Under the pieces are notes generated by a model that saw nothing but the letters and a program-made list of their open reading frames with translations, was not told the origin of the DNA and made no database searches. Below, piece by piece: positions 24,902 to 35,312 of a stretch of DNA of 64,000 nt (position 1 is its first letter; every line of letters begins with the position of its first letter). The translations under genes and the position numbers were made by a program. Source of the DNA: Crystallibacter permensis (GTDB taxonomy: Bacteria; Actinomycetota; Actinomycetes; Actinomycetales; Micrococcaceae); the NCBI RefSeq assembly GCF_025960875.1, contig NZ_JAODLR010000015.1:48831-112830 (forward strand), in the 5' to 3' direction.

Positions 24902-27364
24902 ATGAAGAAGAAGTCCGCCTTAGCGGCACTTTCCTTAATCCTTTCAACCGGCCTGGTTGCCGGGGTCGCCGCTCCAGGCGCCGTAGCCCAGGAACCAGCG
25001 GCAGCACAGGTCAACGCACAGGTGTCCGAAGCAGGAAAGGCAACTATCAAACGGGACAGCTACGGCGTCCCCCATGTTTACGCGGACACCACGCGCGACC
25101 TTTTCTATGGCTACGGTTACGCCGTCGCAGAGGACCGGATGTTCCAGCTGGAAATGGCCAAGCGGGCCGTCCTGGGGACCTCCGCCGAGGTGCTCGGCCC
25201 GGACTACGTGGAGATTGACAAGCGTTCCCGCGCTTCCTTCGATCCTGAGGCCATCAAGGCGCAGATCGAGGCTCTGCCGCAGGAAGACCGTGACATCCTC
25301 GAGGGCTACGCCGCCGGCTTCAACGAGCGCGTCGGCGAGGTCATGGCGAACCAGGAGGAGCTGCTGCCGAAGCAGTTCACCGACTATGGCTTCGAGCCCA
25401 CCACCTGGAGCGGCTACGACGTCGCCATGATCTGGGTTGGCACCATGGCCAACCGCTTCTCGGACAGTGCCGGGGAGCTGTCCAACCTGCAGGTCCTCCA
25501 GCAGCTCACCTCGGAGTACGGCGCGGAGCAGGGACAGCTGCTGTTCGACCAGTTGCAGTGGACCGAAGATCCGACGGCGCCGACCACGGTTCCCCGCGAG
25601 GACAAGAAGCACCCGAATAAACTGGCCGTGGACAGCCCCTCCCAACTGTCCGATCTTGCCAAGGTCTCCCCGGATCTGAGGGACACTGGGCTGGCTTCCA
25701 TGAAACAGTTCGGCGGCGGTGACTGGCCCGCGGTCAAGCCAGAAGCCAGCAACCTTTGGATCGTGGGCGATAAGAAGTCCAAGGAGAAGGGCTCCGTCCT
25801 CCTGAACGGCCCGCAATTCTCCTGGTTCAATCCCTCGTATGTCTACGGTATCGGCCTGCATGGAGCCGGGTTCGACGTCACCGGCAACACCCCGTTTGCA
25901 CACCCCACCATCCTGTTTGGCACTAACAAGGACATCAGCTGGGGATCCACGGCGGGGCCGCTTGATGTCAACGATGTCTATCAGGAACAGCTCAACCCGG
26001 AGAACCCGCAAGAGTACCGGTACGACGGCGAGTGGCGCCCCATGGACGTGCGCACCGAAAAGATCGAGGTCGCCGGACAGGAACCTCTCGAGCATCAGGT
26101 CTACTCCACCGTGCACGGCTACGTCACCAGCTTCGACGCAGCGAACAACACCGCCTACTCGAAGAAGCGCAGCTGGGCCGGTACGGAAATCCAGTCGTTC
26201 ATGGCCTGGATCAAGATCATGAAGGCGCAGAACTGGGAGGAGTACCTGGAGCAGGCCGAGAAGGTCGGCATCACTATCAACTGGTACTACGCCGACAAGG
26301 AAGGCAACATCGGCTACGTCTCCCCCGGAAAGCTGCCGGTCCGCGCCGAAGGCCACGACCCGCGGCTGCCGGCCGTCGGCGATGGCTCCATGGAGTGGGA
26401 AGGCATCCGCCCCTTCTCCGAGAACCCCAAGGTCTACAACCCCAAGCAGGGCTACATCGTCAACTGGAACAACCAGTCGGCCGCCGGGTTTAACGCGGGC
26501 TCCGGCAACTGGTCCCCTGTGGATCGGGTGAACGAGATCATCGAACGGCTGGAGGAGAAGCAGAAGTTCACCACCGACGAGATTTGGGACATCAACGAGG
26601 AAACGTCCTTCGCGGACCTGAATATCCGCTACTTCCGCCCGTTCCTTGAGGAGGCCGTTAAGACGCTTCCGGCCAAGGATTCCTTGGCGCAGGATGTCCG
26701 GCTGCTCACCGAGTGGGACGGCCAGCGGCGCGACGGGGACGGCGACGGCGATCTGGATGGGCCGCAGGCAGCGATCATGGATACCTGGTTGCCCATCCTG
26801 TTCGAAACCGTGCTCAAGGACGACCTTCCGGCGTCGGTGTTCGAGAACTACGCACAGGGCACCGGTCTGGCACGGCCCGCCAACGGCAGCAAACTCGTCT
26901 ACAACGCACTGCTGGGTGAGGACGCCGGCGTCGAGCAAAGCGTCGACTTCTTCAGCGGCGACGACAAGAAGCAGGTGCTGCTGGACACCTACCGCCAGGC
27001 GCTGGCCGAGCTGGCCGCAGAGCAGGGCGCGGACCGCTCCGCGTGGAGCGTGCCGACACCGCAGCATGAGTTCTCCTACAAGAACTTCATTGGGGTCCCG
27101 CAGTCGAATGCGGAAGAAAACCTGACCGGTCCCGATTACATGAACCGCGGCACGCAGAACGACATCGTCTCGCTCTTCGGTTCAGAGGCCAGCATGTGCA
27201 CGGTCGCGCCGCCGGGGCAGAGCGCCTTCATCGCTCCCGACGGCACCAAGTCCGAGCACTATGCGGACCAGCTACAGATGTATGCGGATTTCGAATGCAA
27301 GACCGAGAACCTGTACCCGCAGCAGCTCGAAGCGAATCTGGAAAGCACCACGGTCCTGAAGTAG
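24902..27364 (+). CDS. pac: Secreted penicillin G acylase family hydrolase
   Basis: An 820-residue Ntn hydrolase. ATG at 24902 follows GATGAGGAG. A signal peptide ends near residue 29 (GAVA-QE). The alpha chain begins with KRDSYGVPHVYADT; the autoproteolytic nucleophile is Ser283 in EASNLWIVGD, followed by LLNGPQFSWFNPSYVYGIGL, GNTPFAHPTILFG and ISWGSTAG. The oxyanion Asn lies in VNWNNQSAAG. Length, processing site and these motifs match Arthrobacter viscosus, Bacillus megaterium and E. coli penicillin G acylases. It cleaves phenylacetyl-type amides outside the cell; the natural substrate is unknown. A hairpin follows. Confidence 0.88.
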   Translation: MKKKSALAALSLILSTGLVAGVAAPGAVAQEPAAAQVNAQVSEAGKATIKRDSYGVPHVYADTTRDLFYGYGYAVAEDRMFQLEMAKRAVLGTSAEVLGPDYVEIDKRSRASFDPEAIKAQIEALPQEDRDILEGYAAGFNERVGEVMANQEELLPKQFTDYGFEPTTWSGYDVAMIWVGTMANRFSDSAGELSNLQVLQQLTSEYGAEQGQLLFDQLQWTEDPTAPTTVPREDKKHPNKLAVDSPSQLSDLAKVSPDLRDTGLASMKQFGGGDWPAVKPEASNLWIVGDKKSKEKGSVLLNGPQFSWFNPSYVYGIGLHGAGFDVTGNTPFAHPTILFGTNKDISWGSTAGPLDVNDVYQEQLNPENPQEYRYDGEWRPMDVRTEKIEVAGQEPLEHQVYSTVHGYVTSFDAANNTAYSKKRSWAGTEIQSFMAWIKIMKAQNWEEYLEQAEKVGITINWYYADKEGNIGYVSPGKLPVRAEGHDPRLPAVGDGSMEWEGIRPFSENPKVYNPKQGYIVNWNNQSAAGFNAGSGNWSPVDRVNEIIERLEEKQKFTTDEIWDINEETSFADLNIRYFRPFLEEAVKTLPAKDSLAQDVRLLTEWDGQRRDGDGDGDLDGPQAAIMDTWLPILFETVLKDDLPASVFENYAQGTGLARPANGSKLVYNALLGEDAGVEQSVDFFSGDDKKQVLLDTYRQALAELAAEQGADRSAWSVPTPQHEFSYKNFIGVPQSNAEENLTGPDYMNRGTQNDIVSLFGSEASMCTVAPPGQSAFIAPDGTKSEHYADQLQMYADFECKTENLYPQQLEANLESTTVLK

Positions 27365-27382
27365 TACAGCAGGAAGAACGAC

Positions 27383-27412
27383 GGCGGCAGGTCACCCACG
27401 TGGCCTGCCGCC
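27383..27412 (+). terminator. Terminator after the acylase gene
   Basis: Arms GGCGGCAGGTCAC (27383-27395) and GTGGCCTGCCGCC (27400-27412) pair over 13 positions with one G-U pair, followed by TCTTGCTT. The upstream side carries ACGACGGCGG. Confidence 0.78.
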
Positions 27413-27472
27413 TCTTGCTTGAGGGCAGGACCGGGGGCCGTGGGTCTGCGGTTCCATCTCTAAGATGGACTA

Positions 27473-29110
27473 ATGACTGCAACTCTCGTGGCGAAAGACC
27501 TTTCGGGCGGCCACGGCCACCGCACCCTGTTTGCCAATCTGAACCTGACCGTCGCCCCGGGAGACGTTGTCGGCGTCGTTGGTGCCAACGGAGCAGGGAA
27601 ATCGACGCTGCTGCGCCTCCTGGCCGGGGTGGACGCGCCCATGGCCGGCACTGTCAGCGCCGCTCCCTCGGATGCGTTTATCGGCTGGCTGCCGCAGGAG
27701 CACGAGCGCATTCCCGGCGAAACCATCGCCGGCTACATCAGCCGCCGCACTGGCTCCGCGGCCGCAACCGAGGAAATGGAAGCCGCTGCCGAGGCCCTCG
27801 GATCGGGGACCAAGCAGGCCGAGGATGCCTATGCCGTTGCACTGGACCGCTGGATGGCCTCCGGCGCCGCGGATCTGGAGGACCGCATTCCGGCTGTCCT
27901 GGCCGAGCTTGATCTGGAAGCCGGGCCCGACGCCCACATGACCGGCCTGTCCGGCGGGCAGGCCGCGCGCGTGGCCCTCGCCGCCCTCCTGCTGAGCCGC
28001 TTCGACGTCGTACTCCTCGACGAGCCCACCAACGATCTGGACCTTGCCGGACTGGCACGGCTGGAGAACTTTGTCCGCGGGCTGCGCGGCGGCGTCGTAC
28101 TGGTTTCCCATGACCGCGAGTTCCTGGCCCGCTGCATCACCAAGGTAGTTGAGCTCGATCTCGCGCAGAACAAAGTGGCGGTGTACGACGGCGGCTACGA
28201 CGCCTTCCTGGAGGAGCGGGCCGTGGCCAAGCGCCATGCCCGCGAGGCGTACGAGGAGTTTGCCGACAAGAAGGCGGACCTGGTCTCGCGGGCGCGGACG
28301 CAGCGCGAATGGAGCTCGCAGGGCGTGCGCAACGCGATGAAGAAGAGCCCGGACAATGACAAAATCCGCCGCCGCGCCAGCATGGAATCTTCGGAGAAGC
28401 AGGCGCAGAAGGTCCGGCAGATGGAATCGCGCATCGCCCGCCTGGACGAGGTCGACGAGCCGCGCAAGGAGTGGCAGCTGCAGTTCAGCATCGGCGCCGC
28501 CCCGCGTTCCAGCTCCGTGGTGGCCACCCTGAACCAAGTCACAGTGCACCGGGACAGCTTTACCCTCGGCCCCGTTTCCCTGCAGGTCAACGCTGGCGAG
28601 CGGATCGGCATCACCGGCCCCAACGGCGCAGGCAAGTCCACCTTGTTGAAGCTGCTGCTCGGCCATCTTGCCCCCGATGACGGGGCGGCCAGCCTTGGAT
28701 CCAGCGTCGCGGTCGGCGAGATCGACCAGGCCCGCGGCCAGCTGGCGGACACGAAGCCGCTCGGCGAAGCCTTCGAGTCGCTGGTGCCCCAGCTGAACCA
28801 AGCCGAAGTCCGCACCCTGTTGGCGAAGTTTGGCTTGAAAGCCGATCAGGTGAGCAGTCCGGTAGGCGCCCTCTCCCCCGGCGAACGCACGCGTGCCGCC
28901 CTCGCTTTGCTGCAGGCGCGCGGGGTAAACCTGCTGGTGCTCGACGAACCTACCAACCATCTGGACCTGCCGGCCATCGAACAACTTGAGGACGCGCTCG
29001 AAAGCTACGACGGCGCCCTGCTGCTCGTTTCCCACGACCGCCGGCTGCTCGAAAACGTCCGGCTGGACACCCGCTGGGAAGTCGATAACGGCCAGGTTCT
29101 GACCAGCTGA
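27473..29110 (+). CDS. ABC-F family ATPase (ribosome-associated)
   Basis: A 545-residue protein with two ABC ATPase domains and no membrane helices. Domain 1 has GANGAGKST, LSGGQAARVALA and LLDEPTNDLD; domain 2 has GPNGAGKST, LSPGERTRAALALL and LDEPTNHLD. Between them is a charged linker of about 80 residues (residues about 250-330), the part that reaches into the ribosome in ABC-F proteins. It is either a housekeeping translation factor or an antibiotic-protection factor; the sequence alone does not decide. The gene is monocistronic. Confidence 0.9.
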   Translation: MTATLVAKDLSGGHGHRTLFANLNLTVAPGDVVGVVGANGAGKSTLLRLLAGVDAPMAGTVSAAPSDAFIGWLPQEHERIPGETIAGYISRRTGSAAATEEMEAAAEALGSGTKQAEDAYAVALDRWMASGAADLEDRIPAVLAELDLEAGPDAHMTGLSGGQAARVALAALLLSRFDVVLLDEPTNDLDLAGLARLENFVRGLRGGVVLVSHDREFLARCITKVVELDLAQNKVAVYDGGYDAFLEERAVAKRHAREAYEEFADKKADLVSRARTQREWSSQGVRNAMKKSPDNDKIRRRASMESSEKQAQKVRQMESRIARLDEVDEPRKEWQLQFSIGAAPRSSSVVATLNQVTVHRDSFTLGPVSLQVNAGERIGITGPNGAGKSTLLKLLLGHLAPDDGAASLGSSVAVGEIDQARGQLADTKPLGEAFESLVPQLNQAEVRTLLAKFGLKADQVSSPVGALSPGERTRAALALLQARGVNLLVLDEPTNHLDLPAIEQLEDALESYDGALLLVSHDRRLLENVRLDTRWEVDNGQVLTS

Positions 29111-30899
<1,789 letters not shown>

Positions 30900-30944
30900 C
30901 GCACGCTCCGGTCAAAAACCGGTCGATCAAAGCACGACGGCGGG

Positions 30945-31010
30945 GCTCCCCTTGGGAGCTTCGGTTCAGACGGTCGTTGCAACTCAATCCGTTGGGAGTT
31001 GCAACGGCCG
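30945..31010. terminator. Double hairpin between convergent genes
   Basis: A small stem GCTCCC-CTT-GGGAGC-type (30945-30959) is followed by a long stem, CGGTCGTTGCAACTC (30971-30985) with GAGTTGCAACGGCCG (30996-31010), 15 positions with one G-U pair. The pair separates the Tmm-like gene from the minus-strand small gene and probably stops transcription from both sides. Confidence 0.75.
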
Positions 31011-31043
31011 TGCCGCGTTTAACAGGTGTTCAGGGATAAATCG

Positions 31044-31283
31044 CTAGCTGAGTTCCAGCTCGGCAGACTGTTGCGGCTGGGCAGGCTCGGCCAGCTCCAC
31101 TGGCTCGGTGAGCTCCGACGAGGTCAGCTGCGCGGCCTCGTCGATCGCCTCGGGATCTGCTCCCGCCTTGGCTGCCTCGTCGATGGCCTCCTCCAGGGAA
31201 ACCTGAGCCTGGTCCATTTCAACCTGAAGTGTTTCCAGCGCCGCCGAGGCGGCCCATACCTGCTTCAACTCATCGTCCATCAT
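31044..31283 (-). CDS. Small acidic protein of unknown function
   Basis: A 79-residue protein starting MMDDELKQVWAASAALETLQ, with a helical, Glu/Asp/Ala-rich body and a repeated EAIDEAA phrase, ending in a Pro/Glu tail. A helical or coiled-coil-like form is likely. A GGATGAG stretch lies just upstream of two tandem ATGs. The family is not recognised. Confidence 0.5.
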   Translation of the reverse strand: MMDDELKQVWAASAALETLQVEMDQAQVSLEEAIDEAAKAGADPEAIDEAAQLTSSELTEPVELAEPAQPQQSAELELS

Positions 31284-31374
31284 TTACTCATCCAATCAGT
31301 CGGTCCGGGCAGACGTCGGGTCGGAACCCAACTGGGCGTGCCGGACAGCCGCCGGCGGACGCTGCCTCCGCCCA

Positions 31375-31389
31375 GCTTACAATGTAAGC
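31375..31389. promoter_or_regulatory. Palindromic operator upstream of the TetR gene
   Basis: GCTTACAATGTAAGC is a perfect palindrome with GCTTAC/GTAAGC arms and a 3-base centre. The same arms recur at 32303-32317 after the TetR gene, which points to specific recognition by the TetR protein encoded between them. Confidence 0.8.
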
Positions 31390-31530
31390 CTTCCGAAGGA
31401 TAACCCTTTCAGCCGCACGCGAACTCTCCTCCTGCGCCCAGCCCACGAACGAAGAGCCCTCCGCCCCCACCACGTGACGAAGCTGTTTCCCGCGGCGTAG
31501 GGTGGGGAGAACGCATGGAGGGAGCGATCG

Positions 31531-32244
31531 ATGTCCGAACCCGAAAGGCGCGCTAGCGGGGACAGGGGGAAATCCACCGCGGAGAAACCCCGGTTGGACC
31601 GCCAGCGCATTCTCGAGGCCGGCGCTGAATTTATTGAACAGTTCGGCCCGCGCCACTTAACCATGCGTCGGCTTGGAACCGAGTTGGGCGTCGAAGCGAT
31701 GTCCCTTTACCGCTACATTCCGTCCCGGGAAAACCTGCTGGACGGCATCGTCGAAGTCGTCATTGACGAGCTCTACCAAGACCCGGAGGTCTACGCCGAG
31801 CCACGTCACGGCTGGCAGGATTACCTCCTGCGGTTGGCCCACGGACTGCGCCGGCTGGCGCTGGCGCACCCCCAGGTATTCCCCCTGATCGCTACCCGGC
31901 CAACCGAGGCACCTTGGGTGCGCCCGCCCCTTCGCAGCCTGCGCTGGGTCGAATCCTTCCTCAAAGCGCTGACGTCAGCCGGCTTCTCCAATCAGGCCGC
32001 CGTCGATGCCTACCGCGCCTTCAGCAGTTTCCTGCTGGGCCACCTGCTCCTGGAAGTCGCAGCCTTGGGCGCAGATGTGGGACCGGTGGATGACGTCGAG
32101 CCCCGGCCGCCGAGGAGCACGGATTTGGATGACTACCCCCTCTTGCAGCGCCTGCAGGAGCGGCTCTCCGAAGACCGTTCAGAACAGGAATTCGAGGAGG
32201 CCCTGGAGAGCCTGCTCGATCGGCTGGAGGCCCTCCAGAACTAG
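31531..32244 (+). CDS. TetR-family repressor
   Basis: A 237-residue regulator with an N-terminal helix-turn-helix (QRILEAGAEFIEQFG, LTMRRLGTELGVEAMSLYRYI) and a TetR_C-type ligand domain containing LLRLAHGLRRLALAHPQVF and a long acidic end. GGAGGGAGCGATCG precedes the ATG. Matching operators GCTTAC-N3-GTAAGC lie 142 bases upstream and 58 bases after its stop, so it probably controls itself and the GNAT-containing pair downstream. The inducer is unknown. Confidence 0.87.
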   Translation: MSEPERRASGDRGKSTAEKPRLDRQRILEAGAEFIEQFGPRHLTMRRLGTELGVEAMSLYRYIPSRENLLDGIVEVVIDELYQDPEVYAEPRHGWQDYLLRLAHGLRRLALAHPQVFPLIATRPTEAPWVRPPLRSLRWVESFLKALTSAGFSNQAAVDAYRAFSSFLLGHLLLEVAALGADVGPVDDVEPRPPRSTDLDDYPLLQRLQERLSEDRSEQEFEEALESLLDRLEALQN

Positions 32245-32289
32245 TCCCTGATGCAAGCCGTCCGACCGGCGCCGTTTTGCTGGAAATAA

Positions 32290-32317
32290 CTAAGCATGCT
32301 TAGCTTACATCGTAAGC
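32290..32317. promoter_or_regulatory. Second TetR operator with an adjoining palindrome
   Basis: GCTTACATCGTAAGC (32303-32317) repeats the arms of the site at 31375. It is joined to a perfect 14-base palindrome CTAAGCATGCTTAG (32290-32303). The composite lies 131 bases before the GNAT start. Confidence 0.8.
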
Positions 32318-32447
32318 CAATCCGATTGCAGCCTCGGGGCATCAGCCTTGAGGCTGCCACATCCGGACCGGGCGAAGCCGGTGTGCAGCGCTACAAGCGG
32401 CGTAGTTCGCCCCACCGTAGTCCGGAGTGAAAAGTGAGGAGAGAAGC

Positions 32448-32816
32448 ATGCACGTGATTCACAATAACTCTGGAGCGTCCCAGTTCGATGCCTACATCGA
32501 TGGAGCGGTAGCGGGATCGTTGCACTATCAGATGCAAGGTGATCAGCTGTGGCTTCTTCATACCGCCGTGGACGATACCCACCGAGGCCAGGGCCTGGGA
32601 ACCGGCCTGATCCGGAAGGCCCTGGCCGATGCGCATCGCCGCCGGCTTGAGGTCCTGCCCTTCTGCCATGAAGTCCGCAAGCAAATTTTCGCCCATCCCG
32701 TTTATTTCAATCTGGTCCCCGAGGCTGACCGCGAGAACTTCCGCAAGCCAGTGGAAGAACAGCTGCCCGTTTGGCCTTCGACGCAGCGCGAGATGGCAGA
32801 GGCAGGTGCCCGGTGA
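32448..32816 (+). CDS. GNAT-fold N-acetyltransferase (YjdJ/Gcn5-related small type)
   Basis: A 122-residue acetyltransferase of the short type. The acetyl-CoA pyrophosphate loop is HRGQGLGTGLIRKAL, and the end LPFCHEVRKQIFAHPVYFNLVP is typical of the small YjdJ-like GNAT group. ATG at 32448 is chosen because GAGGAGAGAAGC precedes it. The substrate is unknown. Its stop overlaps the next gene by four bases (GTGA), and a TetR operator lies upstream. Confidence 0.82.
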   Translation: MHVIHNNSGASQFDAYIDGAVAGSLHYQMQGDQLWLLHTAVDDTHRGQGLGTGLIRKALADAHRRRLEVLPFCHEVRKQIFAHPVYFNLVPEADRENFRKPVEEQLPVWPSTQREMAEAGAR

Positions 32817-33139
32817 GCGGCAGATTGAAGGCCCTCGTCCAGATGGACCTGGAATGCTCGCATGCGCGCATCGAAATCAGAGGCTCAGTGGACGCCCGAA
32901 ACGTCCAGGCACTTTACGTCGTGGCCAAACGAACGAACGCCATCATGCCCGGTCTGGACATTGTCCTCGACCTGAAACGGGCGACGGTCCTGCCGGAAGT
33001 CATGGACCAGCTCTTGCAGTATGCCGAGGCGCGCCAATTGCCCTCAAGAATTGACCCCGGCCAGTCGGAATGCCGGCTCAGTGTCAGCGCTTCGGCAGCT
33101 CCAGCACAGGCGCCGTCGAGCCTCGCATTGGCTGCCTGA
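32813..33139 (+). CDS. Hypothetical protein coupled to the GNAT gene
   Basis: A 108-residue soluble protein beginning with GTG inside the GNAT stop (GTGA overlap), so translation is coupled. The first 80 residues alternate strands and helices (ARIEIRGSVDARNVQALYVV, DIVLDLKRATVLPEVMDQLL) in a way that faintly recalls STAS-type anti-sigma antagonists, but no family motif is certain. A hairpin follows at 33210. Confidence 0.55.
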   Translation: MSGRLKALVQMDLECSHARIEIRGSVDARNVQALYVVAKRTNAIMPGLDIVLDLKRATVLPEVMDQLLQYAEARQLPSRIDPGQSECRLSVSASAAPAQAPSSLALAA

Positions 33140-33209
33140 TCCGCATCTCGCCGTCCACAACACGGTCGCCACACGTTGCCTGCCAGAGTCGGCCGCTCCG
33201 TGGGCAAGA

Positions 33210-33245
33210 CCCAGATTTGGGAATCTCGCAACCCCCAATTCTGGG
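33210..33245 (+). terminator. Hairpin terminator of the GNAT operon
   Basis: Arms CCCAGATTTGGG (33210-33221) and CCCAATTCTGGG (33234-33245) pair over 12 positions with one mismatch, followed by CTGTTTCC. Confidence 0.65.
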
Positions 33246-33362
33246 CTGTTTCCGTCCCATAGGGCAGCTTATTGTTTGCCATACCCTCGGCGGAGGTTCA
33301 GCCAAAGAAGGCTGGAGTCCAACTCGCAGTACTACCGGTATTCGCGAAAGAACGAAGTGATC

Positions 33363-33761
33363 ATGAAAAAACCACGCACTTGGCAACTGCTTGTCCTAGT
33401 CGCCGGAACCCTTCTCGGCTTGCTCGCCGGTCTAGGTCTCTCGGCCCCGGCAACCGCTGCAGCACCGAGTTCGGTCTCTGCCGCTCCAAACGCCAGCTAC
33501 GCGGCGGATCTGGACCTCAGGTACAACGGAAAGTTCGTAGTCAAGGGCGAGGGTTACAAGGCCAAGAAGGTCTACGTGAAGGTCGTCAGGATCAATAAGA
33601 ACGGTAAGAACTACGTAGTCGCGCATAAGCACTTGCCCACCCACAACGGCAACTTCGAGTGGTCCGGCAAGAAGCTGCCGTGCGGCAAGACATATCAGGC
33701 GCACTCCTACAGCTACAAGGACGACTGGGACTCGAGCAGGACATTGCAGGTCAGGTGCTAG
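33363..33761 (+). CDS. Small secreted basic protein
   Basis: A 132-residue protein with a clear signal peptide (MKKPRTWQLLVLVAGTLLGL then an APATAAAP cleavage region near residue 33). The mature part is rich in Lys, Tyr and Asn and has two cysteines (KLPCGKTY and the final RC) that could form one disulfide. A beta-rich fold is likely. The family is not recognised. A textbook terminator follows its stop, which supports independent expression. Confidence 0.7.
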   Translation: MKKPRTWQLLVLVAGTLLGLLAGLGLSAPATAAAPSSVSAAPNASYAADLDLRYNGKFVVKGEGYKAKKVYVKVVRINKNGKNYVVAHKHLPTHNGNFEWSGKKLPCGKTYQAHSYSYKDDWDSSRTLQVRC

Positions 33762-33847
33762 CCAGGCGCGGCTAGTGGTCGCTACTGCAGCGGAAGGCCC
33801 GCAGTCCGGAACGCCGGCTTCCTACATAACTAAGAACCAACTGAAGC

Positions 33848-33885
33848 AAACCAGGGGACGTCCGGACGCGGGCGTCCCCTGGTTT
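33848..33885 (+). terminator. Rho-independent terminator
   Basis: Perfect 13-base arms AAACCAGGGGACG (33848-33860) and CGTCCCCTGGTTT (33873-33885) run into a T tract. This is the strongest intrinsic terminator in the window and ends the secreted-protein transcript. Confidence 0.92.
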
Positions 33886-34053
33886 TTCTCGGCTCCGGTC
33901 AACCGCTAGGTGCCGCATTTCCGGACCGGCCGAAAGAATTTCAGGGCAGGCGTAACCTTTCGGCTCCCGCATTCGATTAGTTGGGTGTACGGGCACCGCC
34001 GCAGCATTTCTTTCCGCAGCGCCGGAGCCTTCTAGACGAGTATGAGGAGATTC

Positions 34054-34689
34054 ATGACCAACCGCTTCCGCACCCTGAGCCTTCCTGCCAAGGGCGCCGC
34101 ACTGGCCGCCATCATCGCCGTCGGCGGTGCGGGTGCAGCCGTTGCAGCTCCGGCCCTGACCGCTGCTGCCGACACGACTGCAGTCACCACTCCGGCTGTG
34201 CCCGCCACTCCCGCGGTTCCGACGGACGGCGTCGAAGGTGCGGTTCCGGCTGTTCCGGCAACGCCCGCCGTGCCCGCCACCGGTGACGCAAAGGCTGAGG
34301 CCGAGGCCAACGTTGAAGCAGACGCCGACGCCGCTGTTGACGCCGACGCCGACGTCAACGATGAAGGCCGGGCGGACGCCAATGTCGACGCCGACATTGA
34401 TGCCGATGTGGAGGCCGACGCGAAGGTGAACGTGAACGCGGAAGCCGACAACGGCGCCGTCGTGAATCCGGCTGTTCCTGCGACTCCCGCGGTTCCCGGC
34501 ATCGATGGCGCAGATGTTCCCGCCGTTCCTGCCATTCCGGCCACGCCGGAGGTTCCGGCCACCAACGGCCAGGCGCAGGCACACATTGATGCCCGCGGCG
34601 AGGCTTCCGCCGACGCCTCGGAAAAGGGCGTTGACGCAGGTGCTGGAGCCGGCGTAGCCATTTCCGGCCAGGCCGAAGCCGGCAAGTAG
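34054..34689 (+). CDS. Secreted low-complexity protein with PAVPATP and Ala/Asp repeats
   Basis: A 211-residue protein. ATG at 34054 is chosen because ATGAGGAGATTC supplies the ribosome site. A signal peptide (MTNRFRTLSLPAKGAALAAI, then GAGAAVAA) is followed by PAVPATPAVP repeats, a long acidic block of DAD, VEADAD and NVDADID units (about residues 75-135), a second PAVPATP block, and an Ala/Gly-rich end. The protein is probably disordered and extracellular. Possibly cation-binding through its Asp residues; no family is recognised. Confidence 0.65.
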   Translation: MTNRFRTLSLPAKGAALAAIIAVGGAGAAVAAPALTAAADTTAVTTPAVPATPAVPTDGVEGAVPAVPATPAVPATGDAKAEAEANVEADADAAVDADADVNDEGRADANVDADIDADVEADAKVNVNAEADNGAVVNPAVPATPAVPGIDGADVPAVPAIPATPEVPATNGQAQAHIDARGEASADASEKGVDAGAGAGVAISGQAEAGK

Positions 34690-34760
34690 ATTCCGGGCGG
34701 CGGAGGTGCGGCGGCTACACTGGTGGCGCCGCACCCCTGCCCAGGATCGAAGGACACCCC

Positions 34761-35312
34761 TTGCCCCAAGCGCTCCCAGATGACGTTCTGTCAGCTGCGC
34801 AGTCCGGCGACGCGGAAGCCTTCAGCCAGATCTATTACACCCTTGCACCCGGCATATCCGGCTACCTGAAAGCCCGGGGCATGGAGGATGCGGAAGGATC
34901 GGCGCAGGAGGTCTTCCTTACCGTTTTCTCCCGCATCGGCACGGTCCGCGGCGGCTACCAGGGCCTGCGCACCTTTGCCTTTTCAGTTGCGCACGCGCGT
35001 TACGTCGACGAAGTCCGTAAACGTGCCCGCCAGCCCTACGTTTCCGACTACGACCCGGAAACCGACGTCCGCACCTCGGACTCAGCCGAAACCGTGGCGC
35101 TGGAAGCCTTGGGCGGCAGCACCGTCGAGGAGAAGCTGCAGGAATTGCCCCCGGACCAGCGCGAAGTCCTGCTCCTGCGGATCGTGGCCGACCTCTCCCT
35201 GGAGCAGGTCGCCGAAATCATGGGCAAATCCACCGGATCCATCAAGCAGCTGCAACGCCGCGGCCTGCTGAAACTCAAGACACTGGTTGAAAGGAAGGAG
35301 GCACTGGTATGA
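34761..35312 (+). CDS. ECF-type RNA polymerase sigma factor
   Basis: A 183-residue sigma-70 family protein. Region 2 is seen in GDAEAFSQIYYTLAPGISGYL, AEGSAQEVFLTVFSRI and LRTFAFSVAHARYVDEVRKR; region 4 in LQELPPDQREVLLLRIVADL and SLEQVAEIMGKSTGSIKQLQ. It starts with TTG at 34761 after a GAAGGA stretch. The stop overlaps the next gene by ATGA, a pairing typical of sigma with anti-sigma genes. Confidence 0.88.
   Translation: MPQALPDDVLSAAQSGDAEAFSQIYYTLAPGISGYLKARGMEDAEGSAQEVFLTVFSRIGTVRGGYQGLRTFAFSVAHARYVDEVRKRARQPYVSDYDPETDVRTSDSAETVALEALGGSTVEEKLQELPPDQREVLLLRIVADLSLEQVAEIMGKSTGSIKQLQRRGLLKLKTLVERKEALV

Noticed and set aside
24944..27067. Minus-strand frame of 707 codons opposite the acylase gene
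   Set aside because: The plus strand encodes a complete penicillin acylase; the antisense translation shows no domain.
34054..34689. PAVPATP and Asp/Ala repeats considered as a DNA repeat array or CRISPR-like structure
   Set aside because: The repeats are at protein level, irregular in length and lie inside a signal-peptide-bearing reading frame.
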